Of a stretch of DNA of 64,000 nucleotides, positions 36,201 through 49,600 are shown piece by piece; position 1 is the stretch's first letter; the number at the start of each line of letters is the position of its first letter. This stretch comes from Lunularia cruciata. Lineage: Eukaryota; Streptophyta; Marchantiopsida; Lunulariales; Lunulariaceae. The stretch covers positions 40,710,243-40,774,242 of the forward strand of contig OX419761.1 of the NCBI GenBank assembly GCA_948567375.1. Direction: 5' to 3'. Made by a program: the position numbers and the translations under genes. The notes below the pieces were generated by a model. It was not told the DNA's origin. It was given only the letters and a program-made list of their open reading frames with translations, and ran no database searches.

Positions 36201-39200
36201 CTGAGGTGTGGACACTGATACTTCCATCTGGATATATGTTGATTAGAGCTGTTGATGTCTGTCCTTCATAGGGAGCTAGAAATTTGCATGGAACCAAGGC
36301 CAATCCTCGCTTGACCCATTGATTGTTGATGTTAAAGGTCTCAACCTCTCGCATCCTCTGTTCATAGCTGCTTGATTTCTGGTCAAACACGTCAATGTCC
36401 TTCTCGTCAGTTAACAAGCTCTAATCTCTCCATTGGGTAACACTAGGAAGACAACGTGATTCAGGTATTAAAAGCCAGTGATGTTCACACTTACTTTCAC
36501 ACTATCAAAAACTGCCTTCGCGTTACAAAGTGGAAAGTGCTGGCCAGTAGGAGTAACATCTCCGTCAACATACATATTCATCTCCCTGACAATATCAGAT
36601 TGAATTTTAAGCGCAGTCGCGACATGCTCTATAGCAGTTTCCACTATAAACAGCATCTCGACGAATCCTGCATATAGAAAACCCTGAATGTTAATTAAGA
36701 TCACTATAGAGTACTAGAAACTGATCAACCCTTCCAAGATCCTCATTCAGGTAAATTTTCATAAACTTCCATGCAAGCAACGTTCTGATCACCCAGACAC
36801 GGGTTAAGAAGCTACACTCCGAAATGAAGCGGAAACACAGGGTGAAAACCCCCTGAAGCTAAATGTTTAAGCGTTACACAAAAGCCTGGTAGGTAATTTA
36901 CCGGGGCCTCGCATCCAGGTCATTGCTGGGAGGTTTGATTTCATTACTTTTCCTTGGAAAGACCAGTTGGGAATGTTATAACAGCAATCCATCCATGTAG
37001 TAAGTGACGGCATATCCGGATACTCGAAGTCAAAATGAGCTCCCTGTAATTGCAAGCAAAAGAATTGCACGAGATATGGATGAAACACATCCTTTTCGCA
37101 CAACTTCCGTTCTTGAATTCTAGATAACCGTCAGCTGTAGCCCTGTCAACCATAAACATCCATCTACATTTCTGATCGATGGCGTCTACTTACTGTTTCG
37201 TTACACATCAATCTGAAACACTTCCGTCTGTTGTAACTGAAAAAGGCTTCCATAGGCTTATTTGTCCTTCAACGTACAGTTCAAATGTATATGGTAGTAA
37301 AACTGAAAAAGCTCAAACCTCCATCAATCAGCAATATTTTCGTCTACTGTAACTGAAGATGAAGACTTCCATAAGCTCATTTGTCCTTCCACATATTCTC
37401 AAATGTGGAAGGACAAAAAACCGAAAACAATGTATAGTAAAACCGAAAAGGCTCAAATTAAAAGAAAGAACTGGCCCTTACCGTGTTGTTATAGATCATC
37501 AATTTTATTCCCTTAATGGTACCATCTTTCTGAGCAGCAACCTTGTACTTGGCAAAATATGGACTTCGAGCCCCGACAGTCTGTCAGAAATATTAAGAGA
37601 CACAATGAGAAACACAACAAGAGGAAATATTTGATTCGTTTACTATCAGTATCTACTGAATAAAGCGAATGTAAGTTCTTCGGCCGACAAGTAGCTGCTT
37701 ATCCCCCTTTTAGGACAATTCCTTGTCCGTGCCTTACATTAATAGAGGGGAGAATATTTTGAGCTCAAAGGTTGTTATATGTCCAATACCTGCATGTTGG
37801 TTCCGATATCGAGCACGAGTCGTACAGGTTTCTGAAGCTTATCTGCAGCATATGAACAAGCCATGGCAATTGGAGCGCACCTATTGAGCTTAGCCCCGTA
37901 TGCTCCTCCGACTCTTTTGACCACCACCTGTCCGAACCACCGATGTCAAAGATAGCAAAGAGCTAATGGATCTGGAGTTGAACTCTGAAGTTTCTGTGCT
38001 TTCTGTACGTATTTGTTGCCATCTCTATAAACAGAGAAATCAGCGAGACCACATATGTACAAGAAATTTGTACCAGGTTAATTACTTAGTGTAGCTAGCC
38101 AGAAGCAGTATGCACTAAGTTGGTCAAAAACCAGTCTTTACCTCAATCTTGTGTTGTGGCTTGTTGAGGCCTACTCCCACAGAATGTTGGATCTGAGATA
38201 TCATGTCAAAGAAGCAAACTGAGGTCTGAAATCTTTCAGCACGGAAATCACATGAAATCTGCATGGCACTGCATAATAACGACACTGACGAACACCGTTT
38301 TCTAGGAGAGTTCGATATTTGTTTAGTTTTGGAAGTCTATGATGGACTCAAATCTGAAACATCCTTTATGTGCCTCAATTCGTGAAGTCAGTACTCTCAC
38401 ATTAGCATTTTGCAGTAAGAAAATATGATATCATAGAGAGCTCAATTATGATGTTACCAAGGCCGGATTTTGTGTGGAACAATATACTGTCATAGTGTTG
38501 TCCTCGCCTGGAACACATACGGATCGTTGCGTTTCGAGATGAAAGTGGTACTGATGGCCAATGCTAACCTGACAAGGGAAACAGTTCCAGGAGGGGAGCA
38601 CGTCTTAGGAACCTCATTAAAGAAGCGCATCATCTACCAAGTAGTAACTGAGGCAGCAAAGTAGAATATATTCAGGATACGAAGTTCATCAAGATTCCTT
38701 TCTAATGGATACTGCAACATCCATTATACTGTAAATTGAACGCCACTGACCTCGCCCTCAATAACTTCATCAGCTGCATCGAAAGCCTCCTCTGGTGAGC
38801 CTGTTGACGAAACACACAGGAGTCACTCTTATCTTCCATTATCAAACTAACATGAGACAGAATAGTACCACCAACCAATATGAGCAGAGAACTCGAAGAA
38901 CTCTTGATAGGAATGCACAATCATGTCATAAGAAGGCATACAAAACCAGAATGACAAATTTGGGCTTCTACCTTCTAGCAGGACAGCATGACGGAAATTG
39001 ACAGAACTGACTTAGGTGGGAGTTGCATTAAGGGTGGGTATGAACCAAATTTGAAGTCAACTCCTCGGTCGTCGAAAAAGGAATTGGCGGAAATGGCATC
39101 TTCAATAGTAAGAATCGGTTTCTGCTGGTCGGTGTACGTTACTTCCACCAATTTCGCAGCAGCATCAGCCACTTCCTGTGGAGAGTCATGATAGTTTCAT

Positions 39201-42200
39201 TTAGTGCCACCAAAATGTCTAAACCTCAAGTTGATAGACCTGTTAAATAATAGTTATATTATCTCATTTGCCTCTGTTGAGTTCCTCGTAAAGAAATAAG
39301 TTCCATCACCTTGGAGGTTGCTACAATGAGACCCAGCGCTTGACCATAAAATTTTACCCGATGAGAAGCAAACACCTCTTCATCTTCACTGTAGCAGAGA
39401 CAGACTAAAAGTATTAGACCACATTTGGTTGTAAATCCCAAATTGAAGAGCATATACCTTATCTCAGTCTCAAGCAAAACCACATATTCAAATGGAATGT
39501 ATTTCTATAAAGAAAGAGAACTACCCTGACGTTCATAATTGTCTGCACATTATCACTGTCCATTTGATGCTTTCTACACATGATCAATCTTTCTATTCAA
39601 GGTTGGAGACCAGTACATCCAAGTTAACTACTTCAAATCAGAGAAGCTAGTAATCGAACTAGCTCTAGTAATCTGCAGTACCTTGCAAGGTTGCAATAAC
39701 CATCGGCAGAAATTGACTCCGCTGATAGGAATGAAACGACTCCCTTCTTAGCTAGAGCTTTTGTAGGATCAATTCGTTTTATTGCAGCACATGCGACAGT
39801 TGCAACCACAAGAGACGAATGCAACTCTCCAGCAAAATCTAAATCGTCAACGTAGACAGCCTCGCCAGTAACCTGGACGAGAAACATCTCAACTCAACAG
39901 AAGAACCATATGTGCGCAAGGACAAGGAGATCCCGACTGGCAACGACTGTGCGCTAGCCAAACATTATCCACCATTTCCGATGTCTTGAAGGTCCACTAT
40001 AGAATTGAATATTGATGAGACTTGATCCGTTATGGGTTACCTGTAGAGCTGATGACAACTTCGGATACGGTTTTGATACGGGGTACAACTCGGGATCACC
40101 CTGTCATCATATTAAATGTATTTATCAAATACACGCTACGCCTGGCAGAAAGACTCAAGTATCACAAGGCTATTTGGCTTTTCTCTGCTCTAATCTATCT
40201 AGTCATCTCAAAGAACAAGAAGATTAGTACATAATCATACAAGTTTAAGAAGTACCCTGGTTGATAAGTTGGGGAACAACTGGTCAGCATGTGGGACAAA
40301 AAATTGTGAGCTTAGAAGCACGAACCTCATCATAGGATTCCTCGCCAGTGGATATGGCCCGTTCATACTGCGGTCGTACGAGCCAACCAATTTCAGTATT
40401 GAGAGCAGTTAGAAACTGATACGCCTCCATTCCAACAGCTACATGGCATTAACTCTACTCTTCTATAATATGCCCTTTTGTCCTGCATCCTCTTTCTTGA
40501 CACGGTATTGTCGGCATCTTCATGTCTAGTTGGCCTCACTTACCTCTAGCACACAATAAAGACTATGCATTGGAACATAGTCAGAAGCGTCTATCAGTTT
40601 GTTCGGAAACTTACAACAGCAACAGCTGATCGAAGACGTGGTGGTATGGAACCCGTAGACATGAGCGACAGCATTGCTTTGTAGAAGAAAGTTGCAATCA
40701 AGGTAGACTTATATTCTGTACGTCCCAAAGAGGGATCAGTCACCATCTCAGAGGATAATACGTTGTAGGCACCGTGTAAAACCTGCGCATCTCAGGAGCC
40801 AGATCTTCACAAAGTGTTCACTGCCGAAGGTTTGAGTTCAGATCTCAATTTCAACATCAATTAGCAGTCTCGCCGTACAGAAATGAGACTGCTGAAGGTT
40901 GATGCTGAGCAGACATCCAAAAACTTACTAGCATATACGACCAAACTGCACATGTTCAAAACCCGAGTCCCTTAGCTCCCAGCATCAAATTGCTAATGGT
41001 AACGACCCCAAGAGAGCACACAGACTAAACAAGTTAATTAAGAACTGTTTTCCTATTCAATCCTCAAGACAAACACTTATGTTTTATCGACTAGTGAAAT
41101 CAACGATACCTCCTCATTGTAGCAACATTTTCCGCTTAAATAGGCCTCTGTTTTGTATGCTCGTTGTGGGTGGTTCCGCACACCACCATAAACAATAATT
41201 GGTGATTTCGTACAAATACCTGTAAAAGGTGAATAAAAATTAGACCGAGACTAGCAAGAGTACTTATTGAGTAACGTATTACAGAACCACCTATTATAAA
41301 CGACCCGGTCTCATACCCACGTATGACCGCACTTGACTCTAGCATTTGACAGTAACGAGGTAAAAACTTCATAGCTTTCAGTTGCATAGAAAGGTAAGCA
41401 TGCGACTGCCGGCAGACAGGGTCAGTACCATAGTAGCTTTGACCATTATCTAGGCCTAGGATGATGTAATACATATATACCTGCAGGCAAGGGTTAGTGC
41501 GAGCAAGTGTAGCCTTGAGAAAAGCAGTGTTGTGCATCGTCATAGTGTTAGCAAGAGTACTTACATAGACTAAACGAAGGAGGGAAAAGTCAATTATAAA
41601 ATGCAATTATTTCAGTACTGTTGAGTACCTTGAAGATGACACAATCGGCACCCTAGATTATTGAAGTTAAAAGATTACGTCAATGTCTAGAGGGCATCAT
41701 TTAAATAGCTGCGAACTACAAATGTTTGGACGATGGTGGAGTGAAGATGTAAAAGTTTGAAAATATCAGTCATTTGCCCAGCAACACAGACATATCGGTG
41801 CATAGTCCAGATCTGAACATCGCCTTTCATAAACTTCACGGGAATCTGAATGGGGTGGACATACCGGTGGAGACCTCCATGTCGAACTTGAAAGCGGCAT
41901 TCAGAAGGGCATGTGCGTTAACATGTCTTAATGCGACTTTGAACGTTCTAAAGTGAGTTCGAGGTGTCGCGATGGGCAAGTGGATTTCTAAGATTACCAC
42001 CCCCTGCAAGGACATCTGGAAAAACTCCCACAATCCCACTGTCTCCTCCGTTCCATAAGTGTCCGCCATGCCCAGTTTCAGGTGTACTTCCGCAGCCATA
42101 AAGATTGTTGCAATATCTGACGTGAAGTCCCCATGTAAATTACATAACACCAGGTTTCCAGCAACTGATCCAACGTTACGTACTTGAGCATGGGCTACCT

Positions 42201-44978
42201 GTAATTGCAGGTCACGATGCACTAAGTTTTCCGCAAGGAACTCAGACCACGGTAGAAGTAATTCATAAACTTGTTTACTGCCAAAGGAAACATGCAAATA
42301 AATATAATCACCGCGGGCCAACAACACTTTGCTTACCTTCTGCAAATGTTTTAGAAGAGGAGGAAATGTCGGAGACAGATCAGCATTCTTCTTAAGCACC
42401 ACCATAAGATCAGTAATTGTCACTGCCCCACCTATGATGACTCGTGTTTGAGTAACAGTAATTTTCGACAATTCCGGAATGCGGGAAATGTCTACAATGA
42501 CCTTGGCCTTACGGGGATGATATATTCCAGTGGTTGTATTACCTCTCACCATTCTTATACCCCCATTACATTTAGCTGTACGAAGCAACATATAGAGCTG
42601 ATTCACAGAAACTGCTCGTATCCAGGTGCGGCCATCTTTCGAACATGTCAACTTCGTGAGTTCTCCTCCGCATGGCCCCCTTTTTGAGCCAAAATCCTCG
42701 ATGTCTGTTGCAACTCGAGCAAAACACCCGTTACTTCCACGCTCACGCTCACACCCACCAGTGCTTGTGCTGTCACAAGAGAATTTCTGGAAAGCATCCA
42801 GAATAGGCCGGTACCCCGTGCATCTTCAAAAATCAAAAAACAGTCCATGTGAATGATCGATCTTTCTCGGCACGCGTCGGCTCTCAAGCTCAACCCATTG
42901 AGCCAGTAATATAGATCATATTCCTTCTCTAGAAATGAAGTACAGAAAACGACTACTTCACGCCTTGTAAAAGGTTCACATATGAGTGTCACAGTTCTAG
43001 ATTCAGCTGAGAGGTTAACAAGTGCTAATGATGAGACGGATCAATATCGTCTATAATCAAAGTTCAGGATGGGATCTTCGATGAGTCCCAAGAGGAAACC
43101 ATCATTGATATACAAATATTCATAGAGACACAACCTAAATACTGCGCAGTACATAAATGCAGTTACCAAACCGGTAATCTATGGGTACTGCTTCCTTTTA
43201 GTCCTTTTCACCTCTATCCCTCTTCTAAAGTCCTACAAATTGACCTAAAGAAGCTAAGTAAATATAAATATAACCCGCAGGTGCTAACAACGCGGTGTCT
43301 AGTAAACGAATTTCATATAAACCTCCGTAGGACCTCTCATTGTAACGAATAAATCTGGACACGAATCGATCCTTTCTTTGTCTAGCAACAAAGAAAACAG
43401 CCGGACAAAGTCAGGGGGGCACTCAGGTAAAGTGACCTCAAAGAGGCAGCGAGAAAGCTGAAATCCAATAAGACATTTTGAATTACTTGGAATACAAACT
43501 ATTGGCAAAGTAGAACAAATCGTCAATTCTTACCTGCAAAGATTACCATCAATTCCGTTCTCCACTTCCTGTTTAGTCGGGTTGGGCGTCTGTTGAAGCA
43601 ACCCGTACATGCTCATAACCTGGAGACAGTGACAATTCTATCCTATTACTGTGCAGAAGATTGTGACGACTGGCAAGCAGATGTGCTCTGATGACTCTAA
43701 TGTTTCCCGGCATGATATCTTCTTCTTACCAGCTAGAGCTAGTCAGGAAGGATTTCCTGAGCCATACAAATCACCTAAACTGGAGCAAGTAATTAATAGC
43801 ATTAGAAGGCTATGTGACAATGTCCGTTTCTTCATATAGCAGCTTATCTTGGGTCTCGTTTCTGATGAGAATCATCCAGCTTCGCTTCGACAATGGTAAA
43901 ATGAGCGTTCAGCACTAAATTCCACGTTGATTTTTTCTCCTATAGATCACCTATTAGTATATGTCTCTGACGATTTGCCACAATCGCGTCTGTCCATCCA
44001 TCAAATTTAGACTTTTGTCTCATTAGACATTTCGCAATAGTACTTGCACCTGTTTGAGAAGAACATGGGCAACGAACTCCTATCAACGAACTTAGACTCA
44101 GCTTCGCTGGACCAAGATTGATACTTGTTGTGATTTCCTTTTTCTGCGTACCTCTTCTGATAGCTCCGTTTTACGTGACAAGTTCAACACGCGTTACAGA
44201 GTTTATCACAGGCAACTAAGCCCCCAACAGGATCAACACACATTTTCTTGTAAATTCCCAGAGTGAATAGACGAGAGCCCACTATTCTTGCATAATTGAC
44301 TTCGCTTCCATATTAACATAGCAGTTTAAAAGCAAACTGGTACCTAGATGACAGAGAAGAGTTCCTATTTTACGTAATAGAGGGCATCCAAAGCTCGATC
44401 AAAGTGAGAATTGGCATGAAAGAATGACCAAGACAAGGACGAAAACAGATAAATGTGTTCGGCAAAGATTTGGGAGAAGAGAAGGCAGCGTAAAGGAATT
44501 CGTGAATATAACGGCTCGCCGAAGTAGGGGCATACATGAGCACGACATGCATCAAGAAATTGATTAAAGAGATGGCACCCAATACCATGCCAGGAGTACA
44601 GAAGCCACACTGAGTACCGTGGGCTTTGATAAGCTCGTCCTGGACTGGATGGAGCCCTTTCTTTATGCTGCCAACTCCCTCTACAGTCGTCACCACCATG
44701 CCATCGATGGAACAGAGTGGTCTTAAACACGAGTTGATAACTCGATGTACCGGTGCACCATCCGTAGTGGTCTCGAATTCCGGCGACGTGAGCAGAACGG
44801 TGCAAGCCCCGCATCCTCCTTGACGACATGGCATCTGCAAGCCCTTCAGCCCTCTATCTCTCCGCAAATAGTCTCCTAAACATGTCGTCGGGTCCGCATT
44901 CTCCACCTGCACAAATTCTCCATTCAGCACGAAGCTGATTTGGTTATCCTTCCATCTGTGGTCTTCCATCGCAGGCAT
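33228..44978 (-). CDS. Aldehyde oxidase (molybdo-flavoenzyme, XDH/AO family)
   Basis: Spliced by hand into 27 exons: 44,586-44,978; 43,534-43,619; 42,337-42,823; 41,865-42,198; 41,110-41,219; 40,615-40,782; 40,326-40,415; 40,041-40,100; 39,682-39,872; 39,310-39,388; 39,046-39,175; 38,751-38,800; 38,458-38,568; 38,142-38,192; 37,790-37,927; 37,482-37,580; 36,902-37,043; 36,495-36,667; 36,160-36,420; 35,877-36,023; 35,333-35,505; 35,098-35,152; 34,937-35,008; 34,385-34,459; 34,006-34,122; 33,575-33,609; 33,228-33,447. They total 4,047 nt, open for 1,348 aa, the usual family length. Domains: two [2Fe-2S] clusters (C51, C56, C59, C84; C124, C127, C159, C161, with GNLCRCTGYRPI); the FAD domain (VRGNTTTGIY, NVGSVAGNL); the molybdopterin domain (VTGEAVYVDDL, GHQYHFHLE, WMRGPG, GCEVGQGLDTKIAQ, DCGKSLNPATDIGQ). 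The catalytic glutamate is in SGEPPYGLA. The MRxPG-type motif is plant aldehyde oxidase rather than xanthine dehydrogenase. Such enzymes oxidise aldehydes (abscisic, indole-3-acetaldehyde) in the cytosol; the substrate here is unknown. Confidence 0.92.
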
Positions 44979-46400
44979 CGTGTTCCCGTGCCTCCACCGC
45001 CCTCCCGACTGGAGACAACCGCGACTCCACGAAATTCCACTCTCACTCGCTGTTCGATCAGGCGATACTGATAATTATCTTCGTAGAAATGCTCGGCTCG
45101 CCGTCGAAGAATTGGAATTGGAGCAGATTGAGCTCCCAATCGAGCACCCCTGCCTCTCAAACGACAGACATTCGACTTGCAGAGTGCACCACGTCTGGAT
45201 CCCAGCGTTCTGCCAAAGCACCAGAAGAAGCGCCGTGGGCCCGCACAACTTACTGAGCCGCCAGTGCACGGCTTCAAAAAGTAGGATGGTTATCCTCTCA
45301 CACTAGACGTAGGATACTCTCCCCCGGAGATAACATTAATTACATTACAGCAGAGCACAGTACGCCGACTAATCGAAACTTGAGTGTTAGGATTCGGGCG
45401 GATTTGCAAAGTAAGCCCCCTCCTCGTTCAATCTGCTTGACAGTAATCTTATACACGCACTTCTGCTGCCGATGAAGCCGTGTCCGAATCCCGGTCCTTA
45501 TTAGGTAGCAGCTTGATCTTGATCGATCACTTTGCCGGCAAGTCCCGCTCAGCACTGTACTCTGACTGAACGAGGTAAAAAGCTTGCGGGTGTGTCGGCT
45601 TGTCAGAGATGGAGTGAACAGGATTTTGACTTAACGCAGCCCCAAGTTAGTAGAAAAAGATTCACAATATTTCAAAGCTTAACGTGGGATACAGTCACCC
45701 ATGACACTCAAATTTTTTTAATATTCACTATTATAATATAGGGGAACAAATTCGACATAAAACAACGTCATAGTACATGGAGAAATTATTGAATGTTCGA
45801 GCCGAAAAGGTGCTACCTTGCCCTAAGGTAGTTTCGTATATGCTTTATTATTTTCATCGAAATTTTATGTAAATTAGAAACCTAATTTTTGATATTGGTG
45901 AAATGAACTCTTTGATTAATAATTTGAAGTTCAGAAATTCATCTTAAACCATATCCCCTCTAAATTTTCATGAAGTGGTTTATGATCTCTAAAGAATTCA
46001 CCGCAAATTATAGGAAGATTGGGCGGAGTTTGATACAAGTTCTTTTTCAAAAGTCATTTATCAAGCGGTAAATTTATAAAAATAAAAATAAAACTATTAA
46101 TATGATTATTTATTAGTTATTTAATACAATAAAAAACTATTTGCCATGCTTTCTCTACACATGGAACACTTTATTGTTTGGAATTCATTCCAAACTTCCT
46201 GAAGAACTCCCCCAAAAAAAACTCGTTGGAAGTTCGTGGAGTTCGCCTCTTTGTAGTTGTTCATGATTAGAAATAATTGTAATTGTAAGCATTTTGAAAA
46301 GAATAACTAAAACTGTGGAATATTTTGGCGTTTAAATATAAAATCATTTGAACTCTTTCATGTTATCACGTCATAGTCAAAGTCAAGGTATTCATTTTAT
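44979..46400. other. Upstream region of the aldehyde oxidase gene
   Basis: It includes the presumed promoter and 5' untranslated region. Open stretches overlap each other on both strands with no recognisable domain. From about 45,700 it becomes AT-rich and repeat-like. No TATA box was assigned with confidence. Confidence 0.45.
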
Positions 46401-46667
46401 ACTGTTATAGTAGAAAAAAGGCGACCACTTAGGAAAATCGAAGGATGGGAAGACCCCATCAAGTCACGCAAGGGAGAGACACAAAGGTAACATGGATCTA
46501 AACCCTAACAGAGTCTATATGAGAAATCTACACTACCGCACCTAAGATATTCGAGCTATGTAAGTTATACGGTCTACACACAATTACACAACTAGAACAT
46601 CCTATGAAATATCACCTAATGTGATTGCTCTCCTATGGATTGCACCCACCACTACCCTCTGTAGAGC

Positions 46668-49600
46668 TTCCTCTCTTGTTGGAGAGTGTGGAGAGTGTGG
46701 AGCTGCGGGAGAGTGTGGAGACGGGAGAGGAGAGGGAGAGACGTGAGACAATTTCTATAATTCCTGAGGGCTCTCTAGCATATAGCATTCGAGTGAATAG
46801 TCGATTCTCTTTGTTTTTCAATTTTGGTTCCATTGGCACCTAGATTGAAGACTATGGAGAATGGAGTAGAAAGTTATGAAGACTTTTAGTTTTTTCAAGG
46901 TTTAAAGTGATCATTATACATTGAGAATGATGGGTTGTGAATTTTCATTTCCAATCTCTTGGTTTTCATGATTAAGTTCCATGGGAATTTAGTTTGAAAA
47001 TTTTGGAGATGGAAATTGAAAGTTATGAGAGCTTATAGATTTTAGGGTTTGGATAGATTGTTTTCTTATGTGAGTTGGGATGTGAGTGGTTGTGGTTTTG
47101 CAGATATGGGGAGATATGGAGAGGAGCAGCATGTTATGCTATCACTATTCTTGTGCTAACCATGGCTACACCTTCCCATGTGGGGTCGCCTAGAGCGGGT
47201 CGGGATACACCATGCCCGATGTGTCATCGACACTTTACCTCGCAAGGGGTAAAGACCCATGTGTGTAAGATGCACAAGGACTATGATTGGACCACTTGGG
47301 AGGCCCACGTGAGACGAGTGACCACATCGACAACAGTGACACTCGAGATTACGCACGCTTCGTCTATACCTTTGTTGATCGTTCTAGGGATACCGATCGA
47401 GTCGTGGGAGTGGTTAGCTTCTCAAGCGGGTTGCATTTTGGGGTTATTTGAGACTAGTTTTCCATGTCCACATCTATTCCATAGGCTACTCCGCACACTC
47501 CATGATGAGGCTAGACAGGCTTTTTGCCTACCACTGGATCGTTTGGCACGTGATCCCTTGGACGAGTTAGCATGGTTCTTATTCCTCCTACTCCCTTGAT
47601 GGTGTCTTCGTTATGTTAGAGGGGGACGTGCGGAGCATAGAGAGGTGGCGGCTAGATTTCATCAATTCCGAGCGCTTCCGAGATTGGGCAGCCCTTCAGG
47701 AGGAGTCTGTTAGGGCTACACGATTAAGGAGACATGCATCCCCATAGGATACCACAGATTCCACTCGATTATAACGATGTAGGACATTGGATCAGGCAGG
47801 AGAGTTTAGTAGAGTAGCAAAAGCGCTACACCCTTTGTCTATAGCGAGTCCTATTGATGAGACCATCTCTTCCCTCCGCTCATTGCATCCAATAGCAGTA
47901 GAGGGACTACCACTAGAGGTCTTAGATTATCAGCCTGAGCAGCCTTTATGTCTTGATAGGTTGTTATTTGTACAAGCATTGTGTACTCCCCCTTGCCTTT
48001 CCTCAAGAGGCTTGTCAGGGATGGTTTATGAGCACCTTAGAGATTGCTTCCAGGCAGATGATCCTTCTAGAGGTTTTACCGGGTTGTTTCAGGTGGCTGC
48101 AGCAGTAGCGAGAGGAGACATTCCTATGTCTATTAGTCGGGTGTTAGGTGCTAGTCAACTTCTCGCGATGGAGAAGGACACGGGAGGCATTGGACCGATT
48201 GCTATTGGAGAGATCTTTTTGCATTTGGTCAGTCGTACCATTGTCCTTCAACATTGTTCTCACTTTCGATAGCACCTTAGTCCACATCAGTTTGGAGTAG
48301 CTACACTTGGAGGATGTGAGGCTATATCTCTAGGTATTATAGCACTCCTAGATATCCATCCAGAGTGGGTCGTCCTACAGGTGGATGTTGAGAATGCTTT
48401 TAATAGCGTCTCACGTGCATCCATCTTTAGAGAGCTTAGGGAGGCTGGTGGATCCTTGGCAAGTCTCATTCCTTTTGTGCGGTCTTTCTATGGCTCTCTT
48501 GATTCCCTTTACTACCAGCATGGTGGTTCACATGAGGGAGTCACCGTCTTGGAGTCAACTGTTGGTACACGTCAAGGAGATCCTTTGGGGGGGGCCCTTA
48601 TTTGCCATGGCTCACTTTAGAGCTCTCCTATCTACTACTTTGGCCATGCCAGGTTGTATATTTCCCTCCTTTGCAGATGATACACACATCATAGGCCCTA
48701 TAGATCAGATTAGGCAAGCCTTTGACTACTTGAGTACCGAGCTATATCTAGTAGGCTTGAGAGTCAAGGTGTCAAAGCGTAGAGCATGGTCCTCTTTAGG
48801 TATCCCTCCCCACCTTGAGCTTCCAAAGGGGTGTATCACATCCACATATGGACTTTGTGTTCTTGGAGTGCCAGTAGGATCGGAGGATTTTGTCACACGC
48901 TTCTTGGACTTTGCCCTTGTAGAGGATGTTCTCCATGTGGATGACCTTCCATTACTAGGAGATCCGCAAGTGGCATTTGGTATACTCTCTTCCAGTATTG
49001 CTCGTTGACCTTCCTACCTCATCCGTACAGTTCCATCCTCACCGTCCTTCCTATCACGTCTGAGAGCATTTGATAGGAGGATTATGGGAGTCTTTGGTGA
49101 TATTATTGGACCAGGGACTTTTGAGTGTGTGACATGGGATTTGGCACGTAGACAGACGGCTCTACCGATCTCATGTAGTGGGGTTGGCTTGCTTTCTATG
49201 GAGGAGATGGCACCTATAGCATTCTTGGGTAGTTGGGCTCTCTCGGCACCCCTACTATCCTCTCGTTTTGTGGTTGTTGATAGGCCGGTTTTTGGAGACT
49301 TATGTGACAGAGGTGGAGGGAGGATCCTTTTCTCTCTAGGTGTTATTGTGGCACATGAGAGATAGTCTATCCCCACGAGCATGAGAGGGTTTTCCACCAT
49401 TTGCTTCACTATTGTCAGATTGGACTAGAGGTTTACAGTCTTCCTTGATAGAGCGACAGTGTGAGCATACGCTACATTCTCTCTTAGTTGACTCGTCCAT
49501 TCCTCAGGCTACTAGAGCACGTCTACGCTCTTGTTCCAGCAAGGGTGCAAGCTCGTGGATCCTAGCTTGACTGTGCATTAGGGCTTTCCGACTTGCACCG

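Noticed and set aside
42199-42336. Unspliced reading of oxidase exons 3 and 4 as one 271-codon exon
   Set aside because: The in-frame insert has a consensus donor (AAG|gtaagc) and acceptor (ttacag|GTA), and removing it restores the conserved FAD-domain spacing, so it is an intron.
44924-45306. Open stretches of over 100 codons on both strands upstream of the oxidase start
   Set aside because: They overlap the oxidase 5' end in other frames, are rich in Arg and Ser and have no domain; they are shadows of GC-richer 5' sequence.
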